Assembly: GCF_003590095.1 (NCBI RefSeq)
Contig: NC_039480.1
Coordinates: forward strand, 18,515,328-18,579,327
DNA from: Trichoplusia ni
Taxonomy: Eukaryota > Arthropoda > Insecta > Lepidoptera > Noctuidae
Direction of reading: 5' to 3'
Length of the DNA: 64,000 nucleotides
Positions within the stretch are counted from its first letter, which is position 1, and every line of letters begins with the position of its first letter. A program made the translations under genes and the position numbers. The notes below the pieces were generated by a model, which worked only from the letters and a program-made list of their open reading frames with translations, did no database searches and was not told the DNA's origin. Positions 10,217-20,888 of this stretch are shown here, one piece after another.

Positions 10217-13200
10217 TCACCACTTTATTTTTTTCTAATGGGAAAACATGAGATGACAATCCATTGCTAAAACACACCTATGTTCCTCTACCATTCGTGT
10301 ACCAGGACTCTGGCAACCCTTTATTTTGGACAATCCTGCTGTCTAAAACATAGTCTAAAGATAACATTATTACATATATTAACTAACTTATTGCCTATGC
10401 ATATCAGAATTATCAGAAAATTACATATTAAAACAGTTGCTAGAATTTAGACCTGCAACTATGTGCGTAGTAATTCAATCTTTGAAACCCTAGTTCACAT
10501 AAATACTCAGACCTTTCTTTAGTCCTAGCTACCACATTAGGTTAAGTAACCTGTAATGGTAGATGAGTGTGATAATTAAATAAATAAAAATGAATTGCTG
10601 TTTGTTAGTCTAAAACTTGAGAACAGCTGAACCGATTTGACAAATTTTAGTCTTGATATATTCATACCAGTTTAGGAAAGGTTGAGAAAATCTGGAAAAA
10701 TTGCAGCAAAAAAAAATACTATGTGGGTGAGTCGCGGGATTCAGCTAGTTACATATACAATCTTGCATTACAGTGAGCTATGCAACGCGGTCCGCGCGGC
10801 GGGGCGTCGCGTGGCGGCCGCGCTCCCTCACGAGCTGGTGGCAGGCAACGTCACGCGCAGGATACTGCGGGCTGTCAGGGATGAGAACAGGGCACATGCT
10901 AATCAGGTACAGACTTCATTAGTTACAGGGTTTATTGAGATCGCCCCACTAGTTTCAGGACCAAACTAGTCGGGCGATCCTGTGAAATGCCCGTGAATAT
11001 GCCTTTACTAATTAAATGTTTAATTATTTTACTCAGTGCTTATCGATATAACATCAGAAGTAAATGCCGTGGATTATTCTTTCGTCTAAAATGCTACTAT
11101 GATACATTTTGAATGCACTGTTATAAAATGCATTATATATGCCTATTATTAGCATACATTTAAAGGCTGGTGTTAATACAGACGGGTTTGATTCCCGCCC
11201 GAGATAAATATTTGTGGGATGAACACGGCTGTGTGTATTTAGAAATATATAAGTATGTTTATCAGTTGTCAAGTAAGTACTCATAATTTGCTCAGTTTGA
11301 GATTAGATGGCGTTGTGTGAAAGTTATGGAATATTATATTAAAACAGATTATTCTCTTCTAGACGGTAGAAGCCAGCGGCGAGAGTCTCCAGCGCCTGGT
11401 GCTGGCTGCTGGAGCGAGGAGGGCGACCCTCGGGGCTGCTCAGCATGACCTCAGGGAACCCTTGAGGGACCATATTGCTGAGGTATGTGTGACAGATGTT
11501 GGGTATATCTTTATGAATGAAGCTGAGGTTTGTTTGTTTGGACGCGCTAATCTCTCTAACTACTGGTCCGAAAAGAAAACGCAATAAAGATGGTAAAAAG
11601 TCTGAAAGGCAAATACGTCACAAGTCAGTGAAAAATAAAGTGAAACTGATTAGTGATGTAAAACAAGATTTTAACTTATTGTTTCATCTTAATTTTTGGG
11701 GTTTCGCAACAAAACGGTAAAAGCGGAACCTCACTGTGGAAGATCAGTTGCCTGTCTGCCCATCCATCACCAGAATTTATCTCGCGAACCTTGATAGCTA
11801 GACTTAAAAAAAAGTCACAACGCTGTGTTTCTGTTGCGGCTACAATAACAAATACTAATAATTAATCGAGATTAGGCAGTTTAGTAGCAATGAGCCGGTC
11901 GCGCTGGAGAGGCCTATGCCCAGCTGTGACAGTGCCGGCGTAAGGGCCTCTGACACCCCGGGCGAAAATATTGTGGCGCCCACTTGAGGGAAGCAATATC
12001 AAGTGTTAGTTTATTGCTGATCCCAAGTAAAATTATATTAAGAATTTCATCTTTCCTTCGTCGCCCTGGGCCATTGCCCCATCACGCCCGCCCCCTAACG
12101 CCGGCACTGGCTGTGGACAGCTGTAGGCTGAGATGATGATGATGATAAAGCCGTTTAAGCTGTCGTAAATTTTCTAATGATATGTGACAACCATGTCACC
12201 CACCTGTCCATTATCTTTTTTGAACGAAACCCTCACTGTCACCCATCACCCAACCGGTTTTATCTTTAGCCTATATCTTCGGACCTCTCACTTAACCTGT
12301 CTCCCCTCCACCAGCTGCGCGGCGAGCTGGAGTCCTCAGTATCCTCAGTGTGCGGCCAGGCCAAGGAGCACGTCCACGGAGACGAGGTCATCCTGACGTA
12401 CGGAGCCAGCGACCTCGCCGAGAGGTTCCTGAGGGCGGCGCCCAGGAACTACAAGCTTATACTGGCGGAGGGACCTGATACCACTGAGGTATGTAGCAGA
12501 CCTATCAATACATAGTCTTTACTAATATTATAAAGAGGAAAGATTTGTTTGTATGTTTGTTTGACACGAACAGGCTTCGAAACTACTGGTCCGATGTGAA
12601 AAATTATTTCACTGTTGAGAAGCTACATAATCCCCGTTGACACAGGCGATAATTTATTTCAAAAATACAAGGGTTCCGTAAGAAAATTGCGATATTGTAA
12701 CGATGTCATAACTTTTGTCTTCTAACCTCGCGGACGAAGTCGCGGGCAACTGCTAGTGTAATATAAAGTCGCTTTCTCTGTCCCCATGTCCATTTAAATG
12801 CTTACGTCTGCGTCTCTAAAACTACTCAACGGATTTTGCTGCGGTATTTTTTAATAGTATCAAGCTTATTGGGGAGTATCTTAAAATTGAGTTACAAAAA
12901 TCCAACCGGAATAACAAACAAGTTTATAAAAGTGGGATTTTTTTTATGTTATATTTTATCTATTTATTACACTATATATACATGAACAATGTATAATAGC
13001 AGACTTAACGCCTGAGGCATTCTCTACCAGTCAATTTAAGAGTGATGCCTAGAAACAAAGTGTATTAAAAATAAAACAGATATAATATTCCGCAACTTGC
13101 ACACAGCGCCATCTCAAACTAAGCAAAGCTTGTATTATGAGTACTAGACAACTGATAAACATACCTACTTACCTAAATATATGTGTGTATATAACATATT

Positions 13201-16200
13201 GTGGATAAAGTAGCTGTCCCAGCAAACATTGTTTTGTCACAAAGTATCCACTGTGACACGAGAATTTTATCAAAACAAATCATTTATTATTTGTGAAACA
13301 TAGCTAGAAAAAATAATATAAAGATCACACACAAACATCTGTCCTCATTCTAAATCGAACCCGCGACCTCCAAGTACAGCAGTCAGGGCTTAAACCACAA
13401 CACCAACACTACATCATCCTCTTTTTGTTTCTAGAGTCACGCTATGGCTCACCGGTTGAGCTTGGCTGGTATATCAGTGACTGTCGTCAGTTCGGCTTCC
13501 ATATATGCTGTCATGTCGCGTGTCAACAAGGTATGTCATAATTATCTATGCATGGATTGATAAACGCAGAAAAATATTTTGGATTTTTTTTTTTTAATGT
13601 CAACAAAGATTTAGTTTTAAAGTTTGATAATGTTATCTTGTACATGGATGTAAATTGAAAAAAAAAAAAAAATATTTTGAAAATTTCTGACTTTTTGCGT
13701 AAAGTCAAGAATATTCTTAAGCAACTATTTTAGTGCACTTGGAGAGGCCTATGTCCAGCAGTGGACTGCGATAGGCTGATGATGATGATGATGATGATGA
13801 ACTCTTTTAATAGAAAATACATTACTCAGATATATTAGGGAAGAATTCAAAGAAAAAAAAATGCATTTTTTGGTGAAGAGATCGACAAGAAACTTTTTAA
13901 GTCACTCTTTTAATAGAAAAATACCATTTCTGACTTACCTGTTGAAAGATTATACCTTAAGACGTACAGAGTATGTTTTTTTTTCTTCTTTTTATTTACG
14001 GGGTTTTTTCTAAGTAGAAGATGTCACCCCTATGATTGATACAGATATTTTAAGAATTAACACTTACATAATATAAGTGTTACGTAATTTATGTCTCGTC
14101 ACTTTGCAGTAAATTTTCAGGATATGTCGAAAGGTTATTCCTTAAACGGACATATCATGTTGCGTTAATATATACTAAATAACTTAATGTACGATGTACA
14201 AATTACGTATTTTTTTTTACCAATTTTCACCAAAAGGTTATTCCTAAAACGGATAGAGCATGTTGTTTAAATATCATTATTTATTTCTCGTCGCTTTGCA
14301 CTAAATTTTTAAGACCTGTCAAAAGGTTACTCCCAAACCGGACAGTGTATGTAACACACCGTGTTGCCCCTACAGGTGGTGATCAGCGTGGTGGCGGCCC
14401 TGGGGGGGGGCGCGGTCCTGGCGCGAGCGGGACTCAGCGCCGTCACGCAGGCCGCCAAGCACTACAGCGTGCCCGTGTGTAACACACATACTTACATATA
14501 CCTGTGGATGGGATAAACAATAGGGATGATGACAATTTTTTTGTGCAGTGTCCGTCTTGTAATTTTTTGTATAATAATGGATACGTATTTTTTAATTTGT
14601 CCCGCAAACATAAATTGACCAAATTACAGTGAATGAAACTTACGCGTGACGTTACGATTGAGTATACATTTTACCATATCGTTACGTCACAAGCCCCCTC
14701 TCCTAAACTTTAAAGCAGTTAATCTTTGTCAATTCTAGTTTTTCTGAAAAAGGAAAAACATACGTGTCTCATACTTTTCAATTATCTAACTGAGGGACTA
14801 ATGAGATTTTTTCTTTTTTTACCCAGTTGTCATCCCTATACTCATTAACAAGATAGAGTTTAAATTTCAATTGCCCCCAACCCACTACTTCTGAATGACC
14901 CGACCATTGTTTATGAAACATATTATCTAAAAACACTCGCATATAATTCACCTTTAATACGTCAATTCGTTCAGAAGCTGTTATGTTACACAGACACAAA
15001 CAGGCAGACACGGAAATCTTAAAACACCCCTGTTTTCTACACCGTGTTTTGTAACGGTTTACTTACACGCATTAATCAAAATCGCCCGACTAGTTTCGAC
15101 ACCTTAATTAACCTAATGAAACTAGTCGGGCGTTCCCGATAAATACGCGTGAGTAAACCGTTACATCAACTAACTATGAATAATTCTACCCCCTCCCCCC
15201 TCAGGTGCTAGCTCTGGCCCCGTTGTACAAGCTGTCCCCAGTCCACGCGACGGACGCGAGCTACTTCAATGCTCTCGCTCCCCCACACACAGCACTGCCT
15301 TACGAGTGAGTAGATACACAGATATTTGTATTTTGTAATAAAATCATCCCACGGAAAAATAAAATGAGGATAAAAATTATAAGTGTTAATCCTGGTTATA
15401 AACTATCTGTGTGCCAAGTTTCGTCTAAATCCGTTCAGTGGTTTTTGCGTGAACGAGGAACAAATATCCATACATACACACTTTCGCGTTTATAATAATA
15501 CTAGCTGTTGCCCGCGACTTCGTCCGCGTGGTTAGAAGATATAAGTTAGGAATTTCTGAACGGAAGCCCTCGGAGATGAATAATTTTCCCTATTTTTTCC
15601 ACATTTTCCCTTGTATCTTCGCTCCTACTAGTCGCAGCGTGATGTTATAGAGCTGAAAACCTTCCTCGATGAATGGTCTATTCAACACAAAAATAATTTT
15701 TCAATTTGGACCAGTAGTTTCTAAGATTAGCGCGTTCAAACAAACAAACAAACTCTTCAGCTTTATATATTAATATAGATTATGTGTCTCATCCACAGCC
15801 GTCATGAGTGTGCGAGTGACAATGTCCATGTCTACGCTCCGATGTACGACTTCGCTCCCCCAGACCACATCACACTGTTCATTACGAACCTGTAAGTATT
15901 GTACCCTATTGTAAGACGCTGCTTTGCCCAGCTGTGGGACAGGCGATGCTACCGAAAGCGATATGAGAAGTTAATATTTAAAAGATTTAAAAAATCTTAC
16001 CTACGTTTTTGAACGCCTCGATAGTCAAATTTTATCAAAAGCAGACCAGCCGTGTTTATAGTTTTAAATTGAATTGTCATCGGGTTTGAAGATGCACTGA
16101 AAATTTCAGCCTGCTAGCTTATCGGGAAGTGCGACAAACGCAATAAAAAATGGCACTTAAGTTAGGTTACAAAAGAAACACTTTTTGAAATTCAAAATGG

Positions 16201-16960
16201 AAATCAGCGTGAATTGGAACGTATCAGATAGTCAAGACAAAAGTGATCGTTGCCCAGCCGTGGGATAGCGTGTGCTTGTATTAATCACTAGCTATATAAG
16301 CGTGGAAAAGTGACTTTCGGCAGTATTTTAGGATCTAATTTAAACATTTTTTTGTGTGATAAGCTCGATCATTTGTTCTGTGGCTGGGTGTAATTTATCT
16401 AGAACATTTATATAATATAGAAATATATAAGTATGTTTATCAGTTGTCTAGTACTCATACTACAAATATTTCTAACTAGCTGTTGCCCGCGACCTCGTCC
16501 CCGTGGGGAGAAGATATAAGTTATGATTTATACCTGCCCTGTTTTATTCACATTTTCCATTGTATCTTCGCTCCTATTAGTTGCAGCGTGATGGTTTATA
16601 GCCTAAAGCCTTCCTCAATGAATGGTCTATTCAACACAAAAATAATTTTTCAATTTGGACCAGCAGTTCCTGAGATTAGCGCGTTCAAACAAACAAACAA
16701 ACTCTTCAGCTTTATATATTAGTATAGATTTGAGACTAGATGGCGTTGTGTGAACGTTGAAAAATGCTATGATAGGAATTTAATCGAATAAGCCATTGTT
16801 GATATGTTTGTTTTTGAAGTTTGATTTTTCTACTGTATTATATGTACTTAATTTCAATCAAATGATTTTATATTATTTCTTTTTCAGCGGTGGAAGCTCC
16901 CCATCTTACATGTACCGTATGCTCTCCGAGTTATATGACCCCAATGACTACAACCTGTAA
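8857..16960 (+). CDS. eIF2Bbeta: Translation initiation factor eIF2B subunit beta, complete, ten exons
   Basis: Exons: 8857-8942, 9454-9540, 10774-10906, 11363-11482, 12315-12488, 13435-13530, 14376-14474, 15205-15305, 15799-15891 and 16888-16960. All have GT-AG borders and the phases agree throughout, giving 353 aa (human EIF2B2 is about 351). eIF2B is the cytosolic GDP-GTP exchange factor for eIF2; beta is a regulatory subunit with alpha and delta and helps sense phosphorylated eIF2. The N-terminal helical part includes ELCNAVRAAGRR and GNVTRRILRAVRDE. The C-terminal Rossmann-like half includes GDEVILTYGAS, YKLILAEGPD, YAVMSRVNK, AAKHYSVPVLALAPLYKLSP and the ending SPSYMYRMLSELYDPNDYNL, the beta-specific tail. 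Exons 3-8 are much GC-richer than their introns. Exon 7 contains nine consecutive G (14402-14410). Introns hold many transposon fragments but none breaks an exon. The start is the only in-frame ATG before the first donor. Confidence 0.97.
9688..9971 (+). repeat. LT1 LINE-tail repeat in eIF2Bbeta intron 2
   Basis: Reads AGTTACCTGGGCAACACAAT, AGACTGGTTGTCAGACTTTT, GCCGGGACCCACAATTTAAC, CGTGCCTTCCGAAACACGGA and ends GCTTAGCCACAAGCTCCTCT. It is one of the least diverged LT1 copies here. Confidence 0.7.
10031..10215 (+). repeat. SINE-B copy with long poly(A) tail
   Basis: The head GACGACCTCCGTGGTCGAGT and B-box GGGTTCGATCCCCGG are tRNA-like. The middle part seen in the copy at 22088 is deleted, and the end is an A-run of about 28 (10187-10214). 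It lies in eIF2Bbeta intron 2. Confidence 0.8.
10920..11005 (+). repeat. Fragment of the ACTAGTCGGGCG fold-back family
   Basis: Contains CGCCCCACTAGTTTC and AAACTAGTCGGGCGATCC facing each other, as in the complete element at 15051-15164. It starts immediately after eIF2Bbeta exon 3. Confidence 0.55.
11175..11340 (+). repeat. SINE-C fragment with internal deletion
   Basis: Carries GGTTTGATTCCCGCCCGAGA, then ATATATAAGTATGTTTATCAG, GTACTCATAATTTGCTCAG and GAGATTAGATGGCGTTGTGT, the family's 3' half. It lies in eIF2Bbeta intron 3. Confidence 0.7.
11500..11590 (+). repeat. Helitron fragment (5' part)
   Basis: Contains TTTGTTTGTTTGGACGCGC, TAATCTCTCTAACTACTGG and TCCGAAA, the stretch that follows the 5' end in the Helitron copies listed elsewhere. 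Both termini are missing. Confidence 0.5.
11897..12140 (+). repeat. LT2 LINE tail, split by hAT-like MITE copy 3
   Basis: GAGAGGCCTATGCCCAGCTG precedes the MITE (11930-12109) and GACAGCTGTAGGCTGAGATG plus a (GAT)n tail follows. The uninterrupted form of the same tail is at 13741-13802. Such (GAT)n-tailed ends are common LINE 3' ends in Lepidoptera. Confidence 0.75.
11930..12109 (-). mobile_element. hAT-like MITE, copy 3, nested in an LT2 tail
   Basis: 180 bp between CAGTGCCGGCGTAAG and CTAACGCCGGCACTG. The right flank GCTGTGGA (12110-12117) matches the left flank GCTGTGA (11923-11929) with one base missing, fitting an 8-bp duplication. Internal sequence runs opposite to copies 1, 2 and 4. 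Confidence 0.85.
12516..12756 (+). mobile_element. Non-autonomous Helitron, complete copy
   Basis: Starts TCTTTACTAATATTATAAAG and ends with the hairpin CGCGGACGAAGTCGCG, then GGCAACTGCTAG followed by T. A TC start, a hairpin about 10 bases before CTRR and a T after the end are Helitron hallmarks. There is no target duplication. It lies in eIF2Bbeta intron 5. Confidence 0.85.
13085..13415 (-). repeat. SINE-C copy with internal insertion
   Basis: Reverse of the family: CTTGCACACAGCGCCATCTC, GAGTACTAGACAACTGATAA, then after about 120 unrelated bases AACCCGCGACCTCC and CAGCAGTCAGGGC. It lies in eIF2Bbeta intron 5. Confidence 0.7.
13741..13802 (+). repeat. LT2 LINE tail with (GAT)n
   Basis: GAGAGGCCTATGTCCAGCAG, TGGACTGCGATAGGC, then TGATGATGATGATGATGATG. 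Only the end of the LINE is present. Confidence 0.8.
13940..14351. repeat. Four degenerate copies of an AAAGGTTATTCC motif in eIF2Bbeta intron 6
   Basis: Related blocks lie at 13940-13976, 14125-14161, 14229-14263 and 14316-14351, sharing AAAGGTTA(T/C)TCC followed by AAACGGA. Two are preceded by TCTCGTC(A/G)CTTTGCA (14093, 14287). The last lies just before the exon 7 acceptor at 14375. Origin unknown. Confidence 0.5.
14523..14836 (+). mobile_element. TA-flanked MITE, copy 1
   Basis: Inverted ends GGGATGATGACAATTTTT and GTTGTCATCCC, flanked by TA on both sides (14521-14522, 14837-14838). A near-identical copy is at 26949-27258. A TA duplication suggests the Tc1/mariner group; 314 bp without coding capacity. 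Confidence 0.82.
15051..15164. mobile_element. Palindromic MITE with GTAACGGTTTACT ends
   Basis: The ends GTAACGGTTTACTTACACGC and GCGTGAGTAAACCGTTAC are inverted repeats. Inside them a second inverted pair CGCCCGACTAGTTTCG / GAAACTAGTCGGGCG makes nearly the whole 114 bp fold back. Related sequence is at 10920 and 36831. Confidence 0.78.
15345..15500 (-). repeat. Helitron-like 5' fragment (family D)
   Basis: On the minus strand it reads ATTATAAACGCGAAAG, then CACGCAAAAACCACTGAACG and GGATTTAGACGAAACTTGG. The same sequence is at 27651-27824 (minus) and 30069-30190 (plus, with a TCCTACTAATATT start). It abuts the Helitron at 15501. Confidence 0.55.
15501..15779 (-). mobile_element. Non-autonomous Helitron, complete copy
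   Basis: On the minus strand it starts TCTATATTAATATATAAAGC, contains AACGCGCTAATCTTAG and ends CACGCGGACGAAGTCGCGGG then CAACAGCTAG|T. The flanking bases A and T fit Helitron insertion. It lies in eIF2Bbeta intron 8. Confidence 0.87.
16350..16765 (+). repeat. SINE-C copy split by a Helitron
   Basis: The left part has GCTCGATCATTTGTTCTGTG and GTTTATCAGTTGTCTAGTAC (to 16475); the right part resumes TTTGAGACTAGATGGCGTTG at 16729. The two halves are contiguous in intact copies, so the Helitron landed inside the SINE. It lies in eIF2Bbeta intron 9. Confidence 0.8.
16476..16728 (-). mobile_element. Non-autonomous Helitron nested in SINE-C
   Basis: Minus-strand start TCTATACTAATATATAAAGC, end GAGGTCGCGGGCAACAGCTAG then T. 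253 bp. Confidence 0.87.
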
Positions 16961-17058
16961 AACTTGGTACTTCGGCTATCTTCGTGCATCTTCGGCAACG
17001 TTCGTGCGAGCTCGTATCCAATCGGAAAACTTCGTTATATGTACATAAACTTTATTGA

Positions 17059-17064
17059 AATACA
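17059..17064 (+). terminator. Possible variant poly(A) signal (AATACA) of eIF2Bbeta
   Basis: Lies about 100 bases after the stop codon, before a T-rich stretch. No canonical AATAAA is seen in this stretch, so this variant hexamer is the best candidate. Confidence 0.35.
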
Positions 17065-17142
17065 TTTTTTTATACATTTTTTTGTTTTTATTTAAATCCC
17101 GTTTGAAAATTAAATGAAGAAAATTATTCGATGTTCTATTTT

Positions 17143-17300
17143 CTGTACGGAGTGGTTAAGGTCACTGCGCCGAACCAACTATGCTTGACGTGTCGTCGCG
17201 GGTTCGATCCCCGCGTAGCGCAAGCGTTTGTGTGATCCACGAATGCTTGTTCTGAGTCGTGTGCATGGGACTTATATGTTGGTGAATACCCCCACATTAC
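17143..17300 (+). repeat. SINE-A copy
   Basis: Head GTACGGAGTGGTTAAGGTCA, B-box GCGGGTTCGATCCCCGCG, body GTGTGATCCACGAATGCTTG. It is about 180 bases downstream of the eIF2Bbeta stop. Confidence 0.8.
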
Positions 17301-19168
17301 ACAAGATCGTTCGATAGTAAAATGATATGGAGCCCCATTCTTTAAGCCAAAGTCTGGAGGCGCAAAAAAGGAGATAAATTTTAATAATCAAATTCATGTT
17401 GTTCATGAGCTAGTTAGAAATCTGGCTGGCCGATGAATGAATAGAAATTGTATTAAAATGGCACTATTCGTATTATTCCAAGCATTTTTTCATCACATCA
17501 ATTGGAAATTTCGTACGGGGAGGAACACTCACGGTCAATACAATGAATTACCAATTATTGAGTTGCCAAAAATGAATAAAAAGGAAGTATTTTTTTGGTA
17601 AACAACCTTATGAATTGTCCCACTCACGCATATTTAAGAGGCCAATTTATTAATTTCCTGATAGTTTTAAAGCGGGCGGCAGTAAGACAGTATTTTTCAA
17701 AGGCTTAATTTTACAAAAAAAAAGAAATCTTAAACTTCGGTAAACTTTAAAGACAGTTTGTTTCATAAATTAAAAATAATAGCGTTGTTTTTATCATTCA
17801 AAAGCCTATCCTTAGATTGCTTTTATCTTATGCTTAAACCAATTTAAAGATTGTTACACAAAAAAGGTTTGGAATAAATTACTTATTTCGACAGCTAGTC
17901 TTGTGCACGCAATTTCGAAATCACATCTGGTTCAAATAAAAAGCATGAAAAATGCCGTCAGCGCTATGTTGACGCGCCATAGTAACTATAATACTGTTTC
18001 TGTTGCAAAATAAGACAAAATTAAGTGAAAGTTGGTCTCAACGTTGTGTCATCAAAAATAGCATCGCAATGCATGGGATATGCCAGGCGCCATCGCTCGA
18101 AACACGCCGCGCCCAACACCCGAGTGCGCTGTCTCCCTCGCACTTGCAGAACAGACAGAGAAATCAACACGTGTCGCATTCGCAGATAACTTCACACTGC
18201 ACTATGTGCGTCATGTTGGCTGCATTATAATAACAATGGGCGGGGTTTTTCGTACTGACAGCGCTGCAGCGATGTTATCAAAATGGCGTTCAACAAGTAT
18301 TGAATTGGTCTCGCTGGATGTAGCGCTTGAGACTATTCAGGGCACGAGTTGTGTAAACTTTTTTTAATGAGGCTTACGTATCGGTCGTCCGGACTGGGCG
18401 CATAGCGTTACATTTTATCGGATTTTTTCTTGAAACTGTTGGTTTTTTATCGTTTCTCAGTTGTATTTATGTAAAAAGAAACTGTTTAATGCTATTCGTG
18501 CATAATTTGCGAGAGTGTGGTGTGCGTGAGTGCGTGACGGCCGAGGCGAGATCACCAAGCCTGATTCACATTAATTATGTGAACGGTGACGAACCATTTT
18601 AAGTGCGCGATAACACGCCCGTTGTTCTCGGACATCCAGGACATTTTATTATTAGCTCGCAAACAACTCTCGTGCATATCAAGTGTGTTGCTAATATAAA
18701 ATCAATACTGTGTGAACTGTAAATCTTTACTTCGCTTTCGATTAATTTCACTCTCAGCAGAACGTCGTGCGTCGTTAAACATTCATATCCGGTTGCGTAT
18801 TGCATTTTTTATGAACCATTTTGTGATAAATAAATATTTGTAACAAAATGCAAAACTTGGCGGTCGTTTTCGAATGTAGTGCGTGGTGCGTCCACTAGTT
18901 GGCGCGGCGTTCGCTCGGTGAGTCCGTGCGCCTGCGTGTGGTCGCTCAGTCCGCGCGAGCTTCGCGTCGTTGCAGTAGGTTCCAAAACAAGAACGTAGGG
19001 CTCCACAGGAGACCTAAAATAATAAATTAAATAATCTCGGTACTTGTAAAAGTGTCGCAGTGCAGTGTGCCAGTGTTGTGTTGTTTGGTGGTTGTGGCGC
19101 GGAGCGGGGCGTGTGGCTCCGCTGTGTCAGGGCGGATCGATACGGGAAGGCATTATGGCGCAGCGAAC
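17301..19168. other. Intergenic stretch, then putative promoter and 5' leader of the gene at 19169
   Basis: 17301-18000 is AT-rich and featureless. From about 18480 the sequence becomes CpG-rich with many short GTGCGTG/GCGCG runs, which fits a promoter or untranslated first exon. No TATA box or initiator can be assigned with confidence. Confidence 0.4.
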
Positions 19169-19172
19169 ATGA
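19155..19172 (+). promoter_or_regulatory. Five-codon upstream ORF overlapping the main start codon
   Basis: ATGGCGCAGCGAACATGA: its stop TGA (19170-19172) overlaps the ATG at 19169 as ATGA. This arrangement can allow termination-reinitiation or repress the main frame. Confidence 0.5.
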
Positions 19173-19263
19173 GCCAGGGGGGCTCTCGTCGGCCTTACTC
19201 GCGCGGGGGCCCGCGGTGGCACCCGCGTTACAAGGACTACTGGGACTACGAACAAAACTATAG
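19169..19263 (+). CDS. First coding exon of an unidentified RG-rich protein
   Basis: The ATG at 19169 opens 31 codons beginning MSQGGSRRPYSRGGPRWHPR, followed by an aromatic stretch (YKDYWDYEQNY), and ends ATAG|GTACCT in phase 2. Strong codon bias, a CpG-rich upstream region and a good donor site make this a likely real first exon. Arg/Gly and Tyr-rich termini are common in RNA-binding proteins, but that is only a hint. I found no matching second exon downstream to 45 kb; the gene may have a very long first intron that continues beyond the window or into the mis-assembled right end. An in-frame GTG-initiated extension exists upstream but has no ATG. Confidence 0.6.
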
Positions 19264-20888
19264 GTACCTACATGCTCTATCTACTAAAATGCATGCTGGA
19301 CGCACGTTTATTGCGTGACAAGCATATCTGTCCGAGTCACGTCAGGCTGGCGCCGTGCCGTTTCCTTCTGTCTTACGCGAGGTATTAACCACTGAGTGTA
19401 CAGTATTCGGTCGGCCACGGCTGCCAGTAGACAAACAATTATCATGTTTATGTACCTACGCGTATAAAGGTATTTTACGTAACGTCGCGTGACGTGAGCG
19501 AGAAATTAACATGTTGACTAAGTATTTCGTATCTATACACTGTTATTTTATCAAGAAAATGCAATTTTTCAACAATTCCTAAATAAAGGGTACTTTTTTC
19601 AAAGTTGTTGAAAAAAAACGGTCGTTTATGGCATTTTGTGTCTATGGACGTGTTATTTATGGTCAATTAGAGAAAGTTTTATCACTTTTTTTAATCTTGA
19701 CTGCTTCTTTTCTGCACCAGAAATCATTTACTGTGTGAAATTTTTGACTTACCTTCAAAAATGTATATCAATTTAACTGCCAGCACTAGCCCTATGTTGG
19801 GCCAAACTCCATTCAAAGTTTAAAACTTCATCAGTAAAATGCTTTATTTATCTCTCAAGTCCAAAACATAATATGAACGAACCTATAATTATGATAACTT
19901 TATTATCATATCATATGAATCAACCACATATAGACACATACAAATTAATTATCCATTATAATCAAAGTTTGCTTCCTAGTTGGTCATTTTTATTTTTATC
20001 TATTATAATTAGGTATGCATCATTTATACTACCTGTTACAAACTTGAGATTTTTAGTATTCAGGATGGTATTATTATTTATATCAGCCATTGTGGCCCAA
20101 AGCCATTTAGAGATGCAAAGGCTTTTGCCCAGGGTTGGGTCTACATTATAAGATGCCTTAATCAGGCTGTTTTAACATACCAAAGTACATATTAACATTG
20201 AAAATATGACAGTTTTTATATACTGTTAAAAAGAAACCGATATCTCCCCTTTTTATTGGTTGAAATATCATCAAATGACACCTTGCACTTTAGGTTGAGG
20301 ACGGAGTGTCAGTTTTCTACTGATCAAAACCCATCCATGTTCCTTACTTCACCAAAGCCGCTGCAACTGGTATTCTTCCCTTGAAGTTATCCTGTGAATT
20401 GAAAGAAAAAAATAGTCCTGAAGACATACTGACTTTATATAACACCAAAAGTTGTATATAACACTTAAAAAAGAAATTTGAATAAAATATTTAGACAAGG
20501 CCATGACTTATGGACAAGAGAGGCTATAGATTTTATACAGAAAACCATTATTTAAACTATGGTCGGCCTCTGATAAAACACATTGTATATCTCCCTGTTT
20601 TGCAGGCTTTTTGGACATGAAATATTGCCTCGGAATAGTTGATATTGGCTCCAAGCCAATAGGCTCTGTTGTGTAACTTTAAAGCTTTGGAAATGTTAAA
20701 ACAATGGGTGTGGGTTTATGGCAATCATCATTTATCTATGACGATGATTGATGAAAAAGGAAAGGTGGTTTTTACTAATAGATATATATTATGCGTATTT
20801 GCAATGATGATTTTGTAAGAGATTTAGATTTTAAAAGTATGTTGCTATATGTTCATAAGCGATGGTAGGCTATAGAATCATGATTATA
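19264..20888. other. AT-rich stretch, probably intron; no feature seen
   Basis: No open frame with coding character. A weak LT2-like remnant (GCTTTTGCCCAGGGTTGGG) is near 20120. Confidence 0.4.

Noticed and set aside
8857..16960. eIF2B subunit alpha or delta
   Set aside because: The C-terminus (SPSYMYRMLSELYDP) and the APLYKLSP segment match the beta subunit, and the length equals beta; delta would be much longer.
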